From assembly GCF_040807025.1 (NCBI RefSeq), contig NC_090951.1, positions 4,588,001-4,652,000 on the forward strand: a stretch of DNA of 64,000 nt. Direction: 5' to 3'. A program made the position numbers and the translations under genes. Of this stretch, positions 11,801 to 24,294 are shown piece after piece (the first letter of the stretch is position 1; each line of letters starts with the position of its first letter). The notes beneath the pieces were generated by a model that worked only from the letters and a program-made list of their open reading frames with translations, was not told the origin of the DNA and did no database searches. Origin of the DNA: Struthio camelus (taxonomy: Eukaryota; Chordata; Aves; Struthioniformes; Struthionidae).

Positions 11801-14800
11801 ACAAGAAACCAAGAAAGTTTGGTTCTAGTGAATATTGGACCAAAATTTTTAAAAAAAGCCACTGAGTGATGTGCTGGGAAAGACCTCTAATAGACACGTA
11901 AGGGCAGATTAAAACCTGGGAAAGGAACTGGTTGCTGACCCCAGCCATCTGCTCTGCCCGCATGACAAATGTTGCCACCGCAAACAACCACCTCTGAATC
12001 AGCTTGCAGATCACCGAGTTTTCCTGTCAGCAGATTAAGGGAAACCGAAAGTCTCTTAACAGAATAAACAGCAAGAACACAAGAAGCCTTCACGCAACAC
12101 GGAGCCGGAGCCGGAGCCGCAAAACTGAGCGACAGCCCTGCCTGGCGCCTGGGGAGCCAGGTAGGGTGGCTGGCTCGGCTTGTAGTCCTGCTAGGGCCAC
12201 CACAAAGTAGGACCCCGAGTTCGACTGTTCACTCAAGGCAAGAGGGGGCAAGGCTCTCAAAATAGGAGTAAAACCAGTGAATTGTGTGTTCAAGTTTCTG
12301 CCTTTTCTATTCAGGCATTTAAACTGCTCCCAGTAAGTCAATCTCACTGTTTGCACGAAAAACGAGCGTTACTTCCCAGTCAGTAAGGCAGGATTGGAGG
12401 AAAGGGGAGGAGGTTGCTCCCTAGTTAGTTTGCATACTGAATCCCATGGAAAGTGATAATGATTGGATTTTAAACTAAGATCAGAGGAGTCCTGTTAAGG
12501 CAACCACCCACTGACTAATGTCCTATTAATGCAACTGTCCCAGTGCTTACAGTTCTCAATTCTGCAAGGCTATTTCTGGGGCAGAGTTTTGAAACCTGGT
12601 GAGTGGAGAAAGTCCATATCCTGCATTCACCAGATTGCAAATACCCTACACAGGCCAAAATTCTCCTGGGGTTTAGCTTTATTGGAAATGTAAATCACAA
12701 CAAAACAGCTTTCGCTGTAAACTTCCTTTCGAAGCTTAACCATTCCCAAGGTGGTTCCCCGGTGACGCTTCCATGCCAGTCTGCAACTTCTTTCTTTTCT
12801 TTGGCTGGAAATTGTAAAAGTGATCTGCAGGTGTGATCCAGCAATAATCACGGTGTTCCTTTATGCAGGGTTTAGTACTTGAACTGGGTACAGCTCTGCA
12901 TTTACAAGCAGGTTGTCAGAACTACTATCCAGTTACAAACGTTCTTCCGAACTCATATTCTACTACATTATTTACACCAACAGATGTTGATGCAAGAACA
13001 CACCCGAGTCCTTCCTGAAAACTGGTACTAATTTCAATTTGAGAATACATTTTCCTAATAAAAAACATACTACAGGCAAGGATGTTTTCGAAGCAACCGC
13101 TTCTGGCACGTTACACTTTGAAACTAAAGACATGTTTTTTCTAAAAGGATTCCATAAGCCTCACACATACTTAGGAAGACAAAAGATCTTTTTGTATGTG
13201 TGTGAAAATCGACCCATTGCTGGACAAAGAAATCCAAGCTAACAAACAAATCTGCAATGGTGATGGATCATTTGGGGACTTCCTTACAATGTAGATTCTT
13301 GGACCATTCATAGCAGTAATTTTTGAAATTCTTTGCTTTTGAAAAGTTCTTTGTGAGGAAAATGTGGTTTAGATTGAGTCAGGGATATGGGAGCTCGAAT
13401 AGGAACACAGTCCACTTTCTCATTAAGCAGAGTACTTTTCATGTTACCAGCATGACAGACCCATATAAATCACAGATAAGCCTGAAAGTCAGTATTTGAG
13501 CACACAGCCGGATCTGAACTTCACTGTATTTCAAGGAATGGGGGAGGAAATACCCGCAGTTTGTGTTCAGACCAACTCAGAAATCACTGATCAATTCAGA
13601 AAGGAAGAGAATCTGCTTCAGCGGCCCGGCGGTGAATTGCTGTATGAGAGGGATTTAGGATAAAACTCCATGGACCCCTGGAAAGACCTGAAAGAACTGT
13701 GGGTACTCAGAGTCTTCCAGGGACCCCAGGTATTTTCCAGGATCGGAAACAGTGACCTCTTATTTGTGCTGTCGTGCGCTTAAAGCTTCCCTGTGGTCGA
13801 ATAACCCGGAGGTCGCTGCAGTGAATAACTAATGTACTTCCAGAATTCCTCCAAACAACTAGGTTGTAGCAATTTCCTCTATCCCGGGATCATCTCGTAC
13901 AAGCTCACTGCTTGTTACCCTGTAATCGAATTGGGACCTCATTATCCTCTTGCACAGAATAACAGACTTTTTCACTTTGCCAGGCTTTCTGATTCAGATG
14001 ATGTTTTAGCTGCTACAAATGTGGTGTGGGAAGAACATCACCAAAGAAAGCATCTTATAAATAACAATTGGGTACCGTACATCTCTCAGAGACAAAGATG
14101 TTCACTTCAGCAATAAAGAAAGTACAGAAGAAATGATAAAGACCATTTGTTACAGATCACCTAGTCCTTCTCTCTGTTCCTTTTGATTAAGGGAAAAGGA
14201 AATAAAGGTCTCTGAACTGCAATTTTTTTTTAATGTGTATTCATAGTTTTATGTTGTATTCAACTACATGAATTATTACTGAGCTACATCTGTTACAGAA
14301 CACTGTCCAGGGAAGATCAGCATCTACTGGCTCCTGCTCAGCTGAAATCAATAGGCTTTTTGCCATCAATTTTTGTAAGACCAGACACAGAGATATCACT
14401 TTAATGTATAAGGGTGAAAAATTTGGACAGGCAGGCAGGCAGATATAACATGCCTGTGTCAACTGAAGCCAAAGCTTTTCAGCCTCTGGGAAGACTATGT
14501 TCTTAATTAAGTATGAAAAGGAAGGATAATGTGATTCAGAAGTAAGATTATCTCTTCCCTACCTTCTTTTGCACCAGAGGATACATTTGGTTTTGCCATC
14601 ATTAATCAACCACATACTGCACCACGCATTTGTCTGTGATGCTGCAGCGCTTACCCTCTATGATGGATCGAAAAAGCTCAGATTAATCCTGAGCGCAGGG
14701 CCAGGATTTCTGAACTAGTTTTCAAGCAGTGAGTGCTATAAACAAGATGGCTGGAGGTTAGGCACCATGCTGGGTGTCTATTAAATTTAAGTGGCGTTTC

Positions 14801-17800
14801 TCAGTAAGATCACCAAGCCAAGATGTTCTACTTGATGAGCTCAAGAAGAAAGGGTCACTAAACGGAAGGTATTATCGCTCTCCGACTTTGACAACTTCAT
14901 CACTGCAGTGTGGTTGCATTTTTACACCTTCCTTTCAGTGTGACGGCTTCATATTGACTTGAGGAGCAGCTTAATGTTGACAATGGTTCATCTCCATTAG
15001 TCTGATTTCTCTAGTAGCTGTAATCTCCTCTTTGAGGTAGTTTCTTGAAAAGTACCCTACATGCTGAAGCAGTATCTCAGGACAACTGTGATAAGAAATT
15101 TTTTGTTTTCTTCAGTCACAGATCATCGCATGCCCTTAGGGCTTAAGAAAGGCTTTAAAGGAGAGCAACGTTCTCTATACTTGCTTATTACCTGGTGATA
15201 AAATTCAGAGTTTTTGTGCTTTCCTCCCACCCAGACATCACCGTGCATCGCAGGTCAAGCTATGGCACAGTCTAGATCACTTTCCTCTCTATTTTTTATT
15301 TCTTTCATATTATTCCCTATCAACGGAGAGAGGTAGCTGAGTTTACAAGACATATTCTAAAACAGCAGTTGACTCTTCTCTAACTTCTTACTTGCAATAA
15401 TCTGGCCAGACACTGATAATGGTTAGGGATCAGTTAATTACCCTCAACTGTTGAAGATGCATACAAAAAACAAAGCTCTGGACGCAATTCAGCATAAAGA
15501 AACTATCATTCCCCCTCATGTGCAACACAGTTTTATCAGAGGCCTGATTTATCTCATCTACCAAATTCCAGATTAGGATTGAGTAATTAGCGAGGATGAT
15601 CTTCGTGGCCACTTACTTAATAGTTCTCTCCCTTTCATAGTAGAAAATCAGTGAGAAAACACTGCAGATGTGAGTGCCGGCACAGTGAAGTGAACCCTTC
15701 AGGCGCACTCTTTTCAATATCACCACGGCAGACCGGTGTTGCCCTGACAGTCCAGCTGCCAGCGTATGTATACGCTACTACCAACTCATCTTGGACACCT
15801 TCTAAACACCAATAACCAGTATGACATAACATGACGGTGGCCTAGACTTAAAAGGGAAACTTCCGCCTTGTCCGGAGGGGAGATTGTGGCTACATAATTC
15901 GAAAATCTTCTGTTGTCTCTAGGTGTTTGTATCTGACTGCTTTTCACCTTTTATTGTAAATTAGATCAATAGGATTAAGCTTAAGAGAGTAGGGTTAGGG
16001 CTGGACTGTTAGTTAGGGGGTTAGATCATAAATCCCTTGAGGGAAGAACTGCTTTCCTGTGGTGGTATAGTGCTTTAAACCAAAGAGTCCTTGTTCACAA
16101 ACGAACTTCTAGATGCTACCACAAGTGAGGCACATCTGTAATGGAAGACACAGCAATGGTTACATATGAGTCAGCCCGGCAACGGCATTGAGAAGCTTCC
16201 TGGACGTGCAGAGTAAGATGGCTGGGAAGGGGTGAAATGTGTTCAGAAAAAATAACTGACCCCCAAAAGCATCACCAAAAGCTTCTCATGAAGCAGAGGT
16301 TGACATAAAGACTGATTTCCAAAGCAAATCTTCACAAGGCCTTGAGAAACACAGATGAATGGAGGAGAACACATATCTGGAGTTTTCGTGAAGATTTTTA
16401 GTGAGAAAATTAATTCGACAGCCACAATACTTTGTGTGTCCAACATACTAGCAAAATTGACGTTAACATTTATGAATAGGCATGTATTTTCTCCCCCATT
16501 GAAGCATTTTCCTTCTTCTGTTCTCTGGAGTGCTCAGATAACCCAGCTCTGTAACTTAATCCCAGCAGGAGGCTATTTAATAAGAATCTTTTTAAGATAT
16601 GATTTTTCTACAAAGGTGGAAATGAAGCAATACCCTATGGTCCTTTTCAAAAGAAACAGCATCAGAGAAATTAGATGTGGAAAAACCCTTCTTGATTATC
16701 CTAGTCCCTTTCTCATTACTGTATGATATAGGACTCTGGACTATCTGCTCAAAACACAAGTGGCAGAGGTGCAGCTGTGGTGTGCGATATGTGATTATGG
16801 CAATTACTGAGACTCATCTGGAGATCCCCAAATTTCATTATGCTGTTCCACATCATTGCCACTGACCCTGTCATGTCCCTATACCTACTTAGATCTGTCT
16901 GAGAGTAGTCTCTACTTAGTTTGGCTGCTAAAGGACCATAACAAGAGCTGGGACTGGGGGAAAAGAGGATGTTGCAGCTGTTATGTCTGTTTTCCTGCAT
17001 CCCTTGAGGGTAACAGGAGGGGTAAATAGCAAAGGAATCTGTTTTGTCTGCTCCTGTGTAACAGAGTATCTCCTTTACTGGTATATCCTCATGCATCCAC
17101 GTTTCTCTTGATCTTTCCTCGGTCTGACCATGGCCTGCTAATATGATATAAGAATTTGGTTTATTGCTGGATTCTGAAAATTCCCCAGGTGGAGAGCAAT
17201 GGCTGGCACTAGCAGAGTCAAATGGTTTAATTTTGCTCAGTCATGGGCAGTGGTAGTTCTGCTTGACTTCTCCAATGGATCTAGACAGTATTTGCTGGCA
17301 GACTGCATCTCTCACTTCGAATTGAACCAGCACTTGAAGCGTGCATGTGTTTGATGGCTTGCACAGTTTGTACCGGTACGGGTTTGTATTTTATTCTGTA
17401 CTATGGAGAACTGTTCTTGTTCACGTAAAGCACTTTGGCAGTTAAGTGGTGTCTATTTATTTGTTATTTTCATCTTAAAATTACTGAGCATATTCTCTGC
17501 AGCCTTCAGAATTTCTTCTCTGAAAAGTCAGGGAGAACATGTTGACACCTTCCTTTGGCAGGTGTTTCTCGCCAGGTATTTCTAGCCATTAAGTGATATT
17601 AGCATCCTACTTCCACGCATACGTCTACGGGGAAAGCCAGGCATGCTGGGCTCTCTTGAGACTTGGTTCTGCTGTCCTTCGTTCTTCAGCTGTGATTTGC
17701 GTCAAGGAGAAACATCACCCCCCCCGCCATCAGACAAGCAATCTGTGTCTTAGTGAGACAGGAAATCTTCAGGCTTGCATGTTACTTTACAAGCAGGAAA

Positions 17801-19234
17801 ATCAACAAGCTAAAAATTTTGCAAGGTTTCATACACAGTCCAACAGCCTGCATTGTCAGAAAACATGAACTCAAAGTCTTTTCAGCTTAATCACTAATTC
17901 CCCATTCTCCTCCATATACCCTCAAGATAACTGGATAATAGAGCATATATTTTATTTTATTTTGATTGTATTTGAAGTGCTGGAAGATTTTAAACACAGC
18001 TATAGTTGCAGACAACATGCTTTTGTTTAACCAAGTTACCACTACTGTTTCAAAGTGAAAGCAAGGTGAAACCTTGGATAAGGCAGGCTGCTTACTGTAA
18101 ACACAAATCAATGTTTATAAGATACTTCTTCAAATGTGCTGCCTTATGTTTGCACAGTGTAAAGCGAGCCAATTCTGATGGCAGTATTTCTCAACCCAAG
18201 CTGAGATGTTTACCGAGTTTAATGAAACTTGTATGATCTCACAGGACATGCCGAGCAACCTATTACTTTTTTTATTCTCCTTGCAAGCGCAATTACAGAG
18301 ATTGCATTTTTCATCAAAACCCCAAGGAATCCTGCGGGTTGTTGTTTGCCTCTTATGATGTGCTACGGTCACTCATTTCAACCAGCTGCAAAATAATCTG
18401 AGAGCTCAGGTCCTTTCCAGGCGTTCACTGTGTTATGCAGTCACCTTTCCTCACGCGCTCGAGAAGTCACCTTTGCTGTGCCTTATCCTCAGGCGCTAAG
18501 CACTTCCCTGACTGTTAGTGTTTCCCAGTTCCACCCAGTGCTAAAAAATCAGGGCTGCAGATCTGCATGCTGCAGCTTGAACCAACTTCTTTTGCATTGT
18601 CCATTTGCTCAAAACGACCCAGAGACCTGACAGAAGGGTAAGAATGCTATTTCGGTTTACAGTTTTCTATGCAATACACTGAGGCCAAGAGAGATTTAGG
18701 TGTCTCTAAAGGGATCTGCACAGATGAACTGCTGCTGATACAGAGACTTAGCTCCCTGAAAGATGCTGGTGACAAGGGAGGCTGCAGATGGTGAAGAAGC
18801 ATTGGGTGCGGAGAACATGAGGGAGCAACTGAAAAACATGGATTGAACAAGCGAGACGCGGCCAGAGCAGGGCTCTGACACCCTGCCTTTTTGCCTTTGC
18901 AGTGCGGTAAATATTAGCCAGTTCCTTTTTCAGATCGTATTTCACAGAAACACCCAAGAAGCAAATCAACCCAGTTTGCTTCCTCATCACCACAACATCC
19001 TGCGTTCCCTAACCCTTCAGTAGCGGCTGACCGACCCCGCGGGGCCTAAACATGAATTTGAATTCCAGGATGCCCGGAGAGGAGAAATCCTCCCTGCTTA
19101 TCCTTTTCCAGCTCAACTTCCTGGCATAATGCTACGCTGCGGTTTGACAGGAGACGGTCACAAACTGCAACAAAGGAAATTCAGTTCAGTTCAGTTCTAA
19201 GGAAAAGAAAAATTACAAAGAGAGCGGTTAAGCA
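8831..19234. other. Intergenic stretch without recognised genes
   Basis: I see no coding exon. There is an AT-rich candidate conserved element around 9160-9330, an old dispersed-repeat fragment near 9430-9490, a short (GGAGCC)3 run at 12101-12118, a telomere-like TAGGGTTAGGG at 15990-16000 and a (GGCA)n run near 14430-14442. Near 14140-14180 a piece resembling the reverse of a CR1 3' end (agatcacctagtcc) is too short to call. Confidence 0.5.
9430..9490 (+). repeat. Fragment of an ancient amniote dispersed repeat
   Basis: The text cttggcccgctgaagttaa followed by gacgttggcttcaac resembles the common reptile and bird repeat phrase in which 'tcctggccccattgaagtcaatgg' is followed by its near-reverse form. 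Similar phrases occur at about 23057-23095 and 45208-45230 in this window. The match is short and judged by eye. Confidence 0.35.
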
Positions 19235-19412
19235 TGAGAACAGGGGTCCAGAGAGGACGTGGACTCTCCATCCTCGGAGATTTTCAACACTTGAATGGAC
19301 AAGACCCTCAATAACCCGATCTAGCTTTGAAATTAGCTCTGCACTGAGCAGGAGGTTGGGCTACCTGACCTTCAGAGGTCTCTTCCAACCTCAATTTTTC
19401 TATAAGGCTATA
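19235..19412 (+). mobile_element. CR1 LINE, 5'-truncated 3' end
   Basis: The fragment carries the hallmark order of the avian CR1 3' end: ggactctccatcctcggagattttcaacac, then gaatggacaagaccct, then gagcaggaggttgggctacctgacc, then ttcagaggtctcttccaacctcaa, then a decayed ATTCTATG-type tail (tttttctataag). These phrases are given separately, as seen. It is the 3' terminus of the second ORF region plus UTR of a 5'-truncated copy of about 180 bp, + orientation, non-functional. It is the clearest marker of a bird genome in the window. Confidence 0.88.
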
Positions 19413-20006
19413 AAATTTGCTTTGTTCCAAACTGGAAAAACCAGCACAAAAGGTAGTGATGCTTCTAGCAAAGCAAAATGCTATTTTTTGATACAACTAA
19501 AACATTTCATGTTAATTTTGACATTACGTTTGTATGTGTATAAAGAGCCTTAGAAATTAATTGTCCTTTCAAAGACATTTCTTTATTATTTTTAAAGAGT
19601 AATAATGAAAAAATTTAAAAATTCAACTTATCAATTTTTTTTTTTTTTGCAATGCTAGATTGAATTAATGTATTTCTGTGGAAGGTATTAGTTTTGAGGA
19701 AACAGCACCTTCCAAGGAATTTCTGTTCCATAGGAAAATTTTTATCTAGTTACATCTGGTAATTGTTCTATTTTTCACTTTGAAAAGACCTAAATTTTGA
19801 TCAGCTCATCTTTGGTATTCTGGTTTATATTTATTTCCAACAGGAAGAAACATCTGAAAATATCTGAATATTCTGCTAGCACTTGGAAAGCTAAGTCAAC
19901 GTGCAATATTTTTTCTCTTTCTAGCATATTGCAAGAATGAAAAGAGGGCATATTGGACATACTGCTGATATTAATATGAATGTGTTTCACATATTAGGCT
20001 TTGTTG

Positions 20007-20036
20007 AATTGCCATGGCAATTATCTCCATGGAGAT
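20007..20036. promoter_or_regulatory. Two abutting palindromes, RFX/X-box-like
   Basis: A perfect 16-bp palindrome AATTGCCATGGCAATT (20007-20022) is followed without a gap by a perfect 14-bp palindrome ATCTCCATGGAGAT (20023-20036). Both are centred on CCATGG, the spacer-containing core of RFX-type dyads (family consensus GTNRCC-N2-RGYAAC). The flanking GT and AC bases of the strict consensus are replaced by AT, so binding is a prediction. Confidence 0.45.
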
Positions 20037-20430
20037 TTCTAAAATACTGATTCCTGGATACAATGGTAAACGTTTCTGATGTTGATTAGAAGTGGTTGTT
20101 GGCAATACGTATTTTTTTTGGGGGGGGACTATGGGTTTTAAAAGAAGTGGAATTAGCTTGGATGTAATTTTGATTCTACATTGCTGAGTTGTTATCGGGA
20201 CCTTGCAAAGTTTGTTTTATTTCAATTTCACAGTTTTCATTTGCCATGAATATTTCAACTATCCCATCTACTTTAGTTAAAAGAAGATGACAACAAAAAG
20301 GACGTCTCTGAATTTCTGCAGCTGTTAGTATTTAGCATAAATATCCAAAAAACACTGAAGACTAAGAATGCGTAAAGGCTGCTAGAAATACCAGCTTTCA
20401 AGTTGTAATTTCCAGACAACTGGGATTTCA

Positions 20431-20515
20431 TGGACTACTTCTGAGGGACCCAGAAGACATTACTAAGAAAAGCAATCCTCTTGTTACTTGGCTTAAATTC
20501 ACTATTCAGGGATTA
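20431..20515 (+). repeat. Diverged dispersed repeat, shares sequence with 41802-41880
   Basis: Copy at 20431: tggactacttctgaggg, then cccagaagacat, then tactaagaaaagcaatcctc. Copy at 41802: tagactactcagaggaatcc, then gagaagagtactaagaaaag, then caaatccat. The two share the 14-base string actaagaaaagcaa and continue in parallel (ggcttaaattcactattcaggg against cgctaaatttgttcagcgaggg). The copy at 41.8 kb looks hAT-derived, so this is probably the same old family without clear ends. Confidence 0.5.
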
Positions 20516-20659
20516 CACATCTAATAGAAAAGCTACAGATCAAAACTGACCGAAAAGCTCGGCCAGAGAATCGATTCGCAGTTAGATATCTGAGCAATAA
20601 GTATCTCACTCTTGCAGATGAAGATCTGCTTCACAAATCAGTCAAGGAGGGAGGGAGAG

Positions 20660-20935
20660 CCTGCCCCAGCGGTGGGGGATGAAGCAGACTTGGCTTCTAT
20701 TTTGGTCTCTGCCACTAAGCTACTGTCTGACTTCAGACATGTTGCTTCCCCTCCCCGGGTCTCGGTTCATGCCCTGTTCTCTCCAAGTCTTGCTTATTAG
20801 AATACAATATCTCCAGGATAGCGACTGCATCCTATTATGTATTTATATAACGCTGAACATAACAGAGCCTCACTCCTGGTTGGAATCTTCCCCATTAGAA
20901 CATGTCTATAGTGTTTCCAATTATAATAATCCCAT
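20660..20935 (+). mobile_element. Ancient MIR-like SINE with reptile-type 3' segment
   Basis: The phrase tctgccactaagctactgtc, then tgacttcagacatgttgctt, then ccccgggtctcggtt, follows the order of the MIR core (tctgccacttactagctgtg ... acttgggcaagtcactt ... gggcctcagttt). Downstream, gactgcatcctattatgtat, then ttatataacgctgaacataa, then cagagcctcactcctggttg resembles the 'actgtctattatgtgtttgtacagcgcctagcacaatggggtcctgg' tail known from turtle and other reptile repeats. These may be one element or two adjacent ones. The sequence is strongly decayed and non-coding. Confidence 0.6.
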
Positions 20936-23054
20936 TCATTCGTACTGCTTATACACAATGGTCATTTCCTTAAGGATAAGAGGAAAAGAAGAAAATACGG
21001 TTTGTGATTGTTTTATATGCCCAGGTATCATTCTGCTTTTTTTTTTTTTCTGCCTGATTTTGCTCTAGTGCCATGAATCCTTCCATTCCAGGAGTTCTGC
21101 AGTTTTTATGGACTCCAGGAAACTGAACTAGCGGCTTTCCTTACAAGCTTTCATCCTGTTTGCTTTGGAGAGGTTTTCTTACTAAAAAAAAAAGAAGAAT
21201 CAGCAAGAATAACTATCTGACTGCAGATGCCTCCGAGCAGCACTAAATACCCTATGCATTTCAGTGCGTCGGCATTATGTCATGGGAAAAAGTCCTCTCT
21301 CTGGAGCTCTTCTCCTTGGGTTGCTGCAACGGGTGAGCTTTCTGGGGGCCACACTACACACACGTGCATATTCTGTACACAAACTGTGCAAGAAAACAAC
21401 AGGCATTAACAGCACGGTCACTAACGAATTAATTGCTCGCTTTTTCCTTTCAGCACGGATTATACGCGACAGCCACACGGAGGAAAGAGCTGTACTGGAG
21501 AAGGAGTAACAGCACAGTTCAGAAAGAGGACTCTGCCCCTGAATACCTCAGCCGAAGCCCTCAGATTGGTGAACACCGCATCCGCTCCGTGTTAACTCTC
21601 GGTCAGGGATGACCTGCATGAATAGCTATGACTAAATTCTCTGTGGCCCATGATGTACTGGGCTCGCTGCGCAGCGAGTCTCTCTGGGAAGCCTCTCCCT
21701 TGTTTACCGCAGATTTCTCGTCTTCTGGAAAGAGGCTGCAGAGTTGTTCTGGCCACGGTGAACAACTGAGATGTCTCAGTTGTTATTTCTACCAGGAGGA
21801 GGATTTATCGGCACGGTCTGGGGGCTACAAAGAGATGCCCCCAGTTAGCGTGAAGCGGTCACCTGGCGTCGGCGCGGCACGGCGCGGCGTCACCCGCTGC
21901 AGCTACTCCTCGACTCAAACTGCCCAAACGGAAACGCCTAACAAAGCTTAATTACGCAGTAACACGTCTCATGGAAAAGAGGTGTCTCTTCAAAATACTG
22001 AAAACAAATGCAAGGATGGTTTCAGACCACAAAAAAATCCAGATAAACTCAATCAAATTGGCAGTCAGAGGTCTTTATTTTTTTTTTCCTTTTTTGGTTT
22101 TTTAATTAGGGGCTCAGTTTGGAGTTGTTATGTGCTTTAGAGGAAAGCATAATTTATTTCCTGTAGCTCAGATGCTGCCAGCCAAAGGAATTTCCTACAC
22201 CGACCACCTTGATTTGCTAAGCTTCTCCTTGCTGTGACAAAGTACTTCCGCTATGTCAGGCCTGACGGCCTCGGTGCTCGGTGCGGGCTCTTGTGCTACC
22301 AGCACACGCGCTGCAGGGGCCGCTTTAGGAGACCGTCCCGCGGTGGAGCGGAGGTGCACAGTTCTCCATTCCAGCCGCTGCGCTGACGTTTCACAGCTGC
22401 TTTCCTGTTTGGCGGTATCTCGGCAAACCCTTCAGTCTTTCCAGTGCTCGAGGAGGATTTCTTTACAGTGATTTGCCTGTACAGCTTTTGTTCACTTTCC
22501 TGGTGAAAGGACCAAGAGAAAAGACTTTCTTGACCTCCGCAGAGAGCCTCTGAAAAAGCACAGTTTCCTTTTTCAAGCAGCTTCCTGCACTTCTGGACTC
22601 AGGCCCTGGTTCTGTGACCGCTGGTACCAGACCTCTGCTCTGCTGATTTGCCAGGAGAACCCGTTTGATGTGATTCAGACATCGGCACGTGATCACACTT
22701 CTGATGAATTAGCTAGAGTGCGCAGTACAGGGTTTACACTGATTTTCTGCTGCTTAAAAGAGCAGAGATAATTCCTGATAAAGCCAAAAAGCTGGAGCAG
22801 CGGTGACAGCACATGTCTGATCGAGGACTGAGACTTCTGGTCCAACGTAAATTGTCATTACTCTTAATACATTTGACTAGGCAGAGTTTGTTTATTCTGG
22901 ATCAGGGCTCTGTGTCTTGTGATTCTGTGTCATGGCTTTTCTGATCCGACACAAGGAGCCCTTAAGCTGGATTTATTGTATTGTTGAATCCTGACCTCAG
23001 GGATTTGTAAGAGAAATGAGCTGCAGCCAAGTGTCAAAGATTTTAAGGCAATTT

Positions 23055-23100
23055 AGGAGTGAAATCTTGGCCATACTGAAGTCAGCAGCAAAACGCTATT
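23055..23100 (+). repeat. Fragment of an ancient amniote dispersed repeat
   Basis: The phrase gagtgaaatcttggccatac, then tgaagtcagcagcaaaac, resembles the frequent reptile and bird repeat text 'gggtgaaatcctggccccattgaagtcaatggcaaaa'. The shared order of GTGAAATC, TGGCC, GAAGTCA and GCAAAAC supports homology. The fragment is short. Confidence 0.45.
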
Positions 23101-24282
23101 CTTTTTCTGCAAAAAGCGTTGATGTACTGAAATATAAACTTTTTGTAGGAACATATGGACTAGGTTCAGTGTGGCTGGAATTTCTGGTCTGAACCTCCAA
23201 GGAGAGGAATATTGCCTCAGATCAGCAACGAAGAGCCCACCCCACCCTGCGTCCGGGAAAGGCCCGGGAGCGGACTCACACCGGGAGCCTGCTAGCACGC
23301 TTCCCCACACATCCTCTTCGGCGGCAAAGCCACTCTGCCGTCTTCCTGACCTGCTATTGCCATTTACGGCTCCCACATTTACACTGATTCAAGTAGCTGG
23401 GAAAGACTAACACAATTATTTTGAAGAACGGCTTTAATCCTCCCATGTCTGTCATAGGTGTCCTCCTAGCCAGTGACCGACTAGTCTGAGCTGGAGAAAA
23501 GCCATTTCTTGCCTGTCTCTTCTTCACATTCTTTCCCTCAACGCTTTGAAGGGGTCAAGCGTTGTTCTACTGTGGAATGGAAATGTTTCGGGAGGGGAAA
23601 ATCTAATGTATGTATTTATGTACATATAAATTGCAGGATGCGGAAATCATCCCCAAACGGATCCAGTCAAACCTTTCCTTTAGGTTTATGTGCCACTTCC
23701 TGTTTGCTCCCAGCTCTAAAAATGCTCACAGATAAAACCCTGGATCTGAAGCCCTGAAGAGCCCTCTGTGAGCCGGGTCCCTCGGCAGAACGAAGAGCTT
23801 GCCACAACCCCCCTATTCTAATAGAATTTCTTTTCTGCTTTGTGCTGCAAAATCAAGCAAGTATGATTTTGATTTCAAATTTCTGGAACATTCAAGTTAA
23901 CGTTGAACGTTGACATCCTTAGAAAATTCTCTATCGCCAGATTTTCAGAACCAGTAAACCAACTGAGTTACTTTTTAATGCTTTTTTCCTTAAAGTATGA
24001 ATTTTCTTTCAACCAAGAAATGCTCTTAGCTGCAAAATGATTTGCATTAATATGGTACACTGGTTGACTCAAAGGCAAGTTAATTATAGAATACAATGCA
24101 GAAAACCTTTGCCTATGTGAAGGATATTGCTGCAAAAAGAAAAAAGAACAGGTGCTCTCTCTTTTGAAATGTTTTTTTGCCTGTTTCAGGGGTTGGTACC
24201 TTATTCAGCATAAAAAAGAACTTAAAATAAATGAGGAAGGAAAAGAGAAAACAAGACTGAGAAGAGAGTAGGGGAGGAAGAA

Positions 24283-24294
24283 GAAAAAGAAACT
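24283..24294 (+). promoter_or_regulatory. IRF/ISRE-like site in a purine-rich tract
   Basis: The sequence GAAAAAGAAACT fits the GAAANNGAAACT core bound by IRF proteins. It sits in a 120-base purine-rich tract with several GGAAG-type ETS words. COTL1 is strongly expressed in haematopoietic cells in mammals, so an IRF/ETS element in its neighbourhood would be plausible. In a polypurine tract the match could also be chance. Confidence 0.3.

Larger units (their letters stand above)
19413..20659. other. Intergenic AT-rich stretch
   Basis: No exon was seen. It contains a poly-T run near 19636-19649 and the two abutting CCATGG palindromes at 20007-20036, and the diverged dispersed repeat at 20431-20515. 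Confidence 0.5.
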
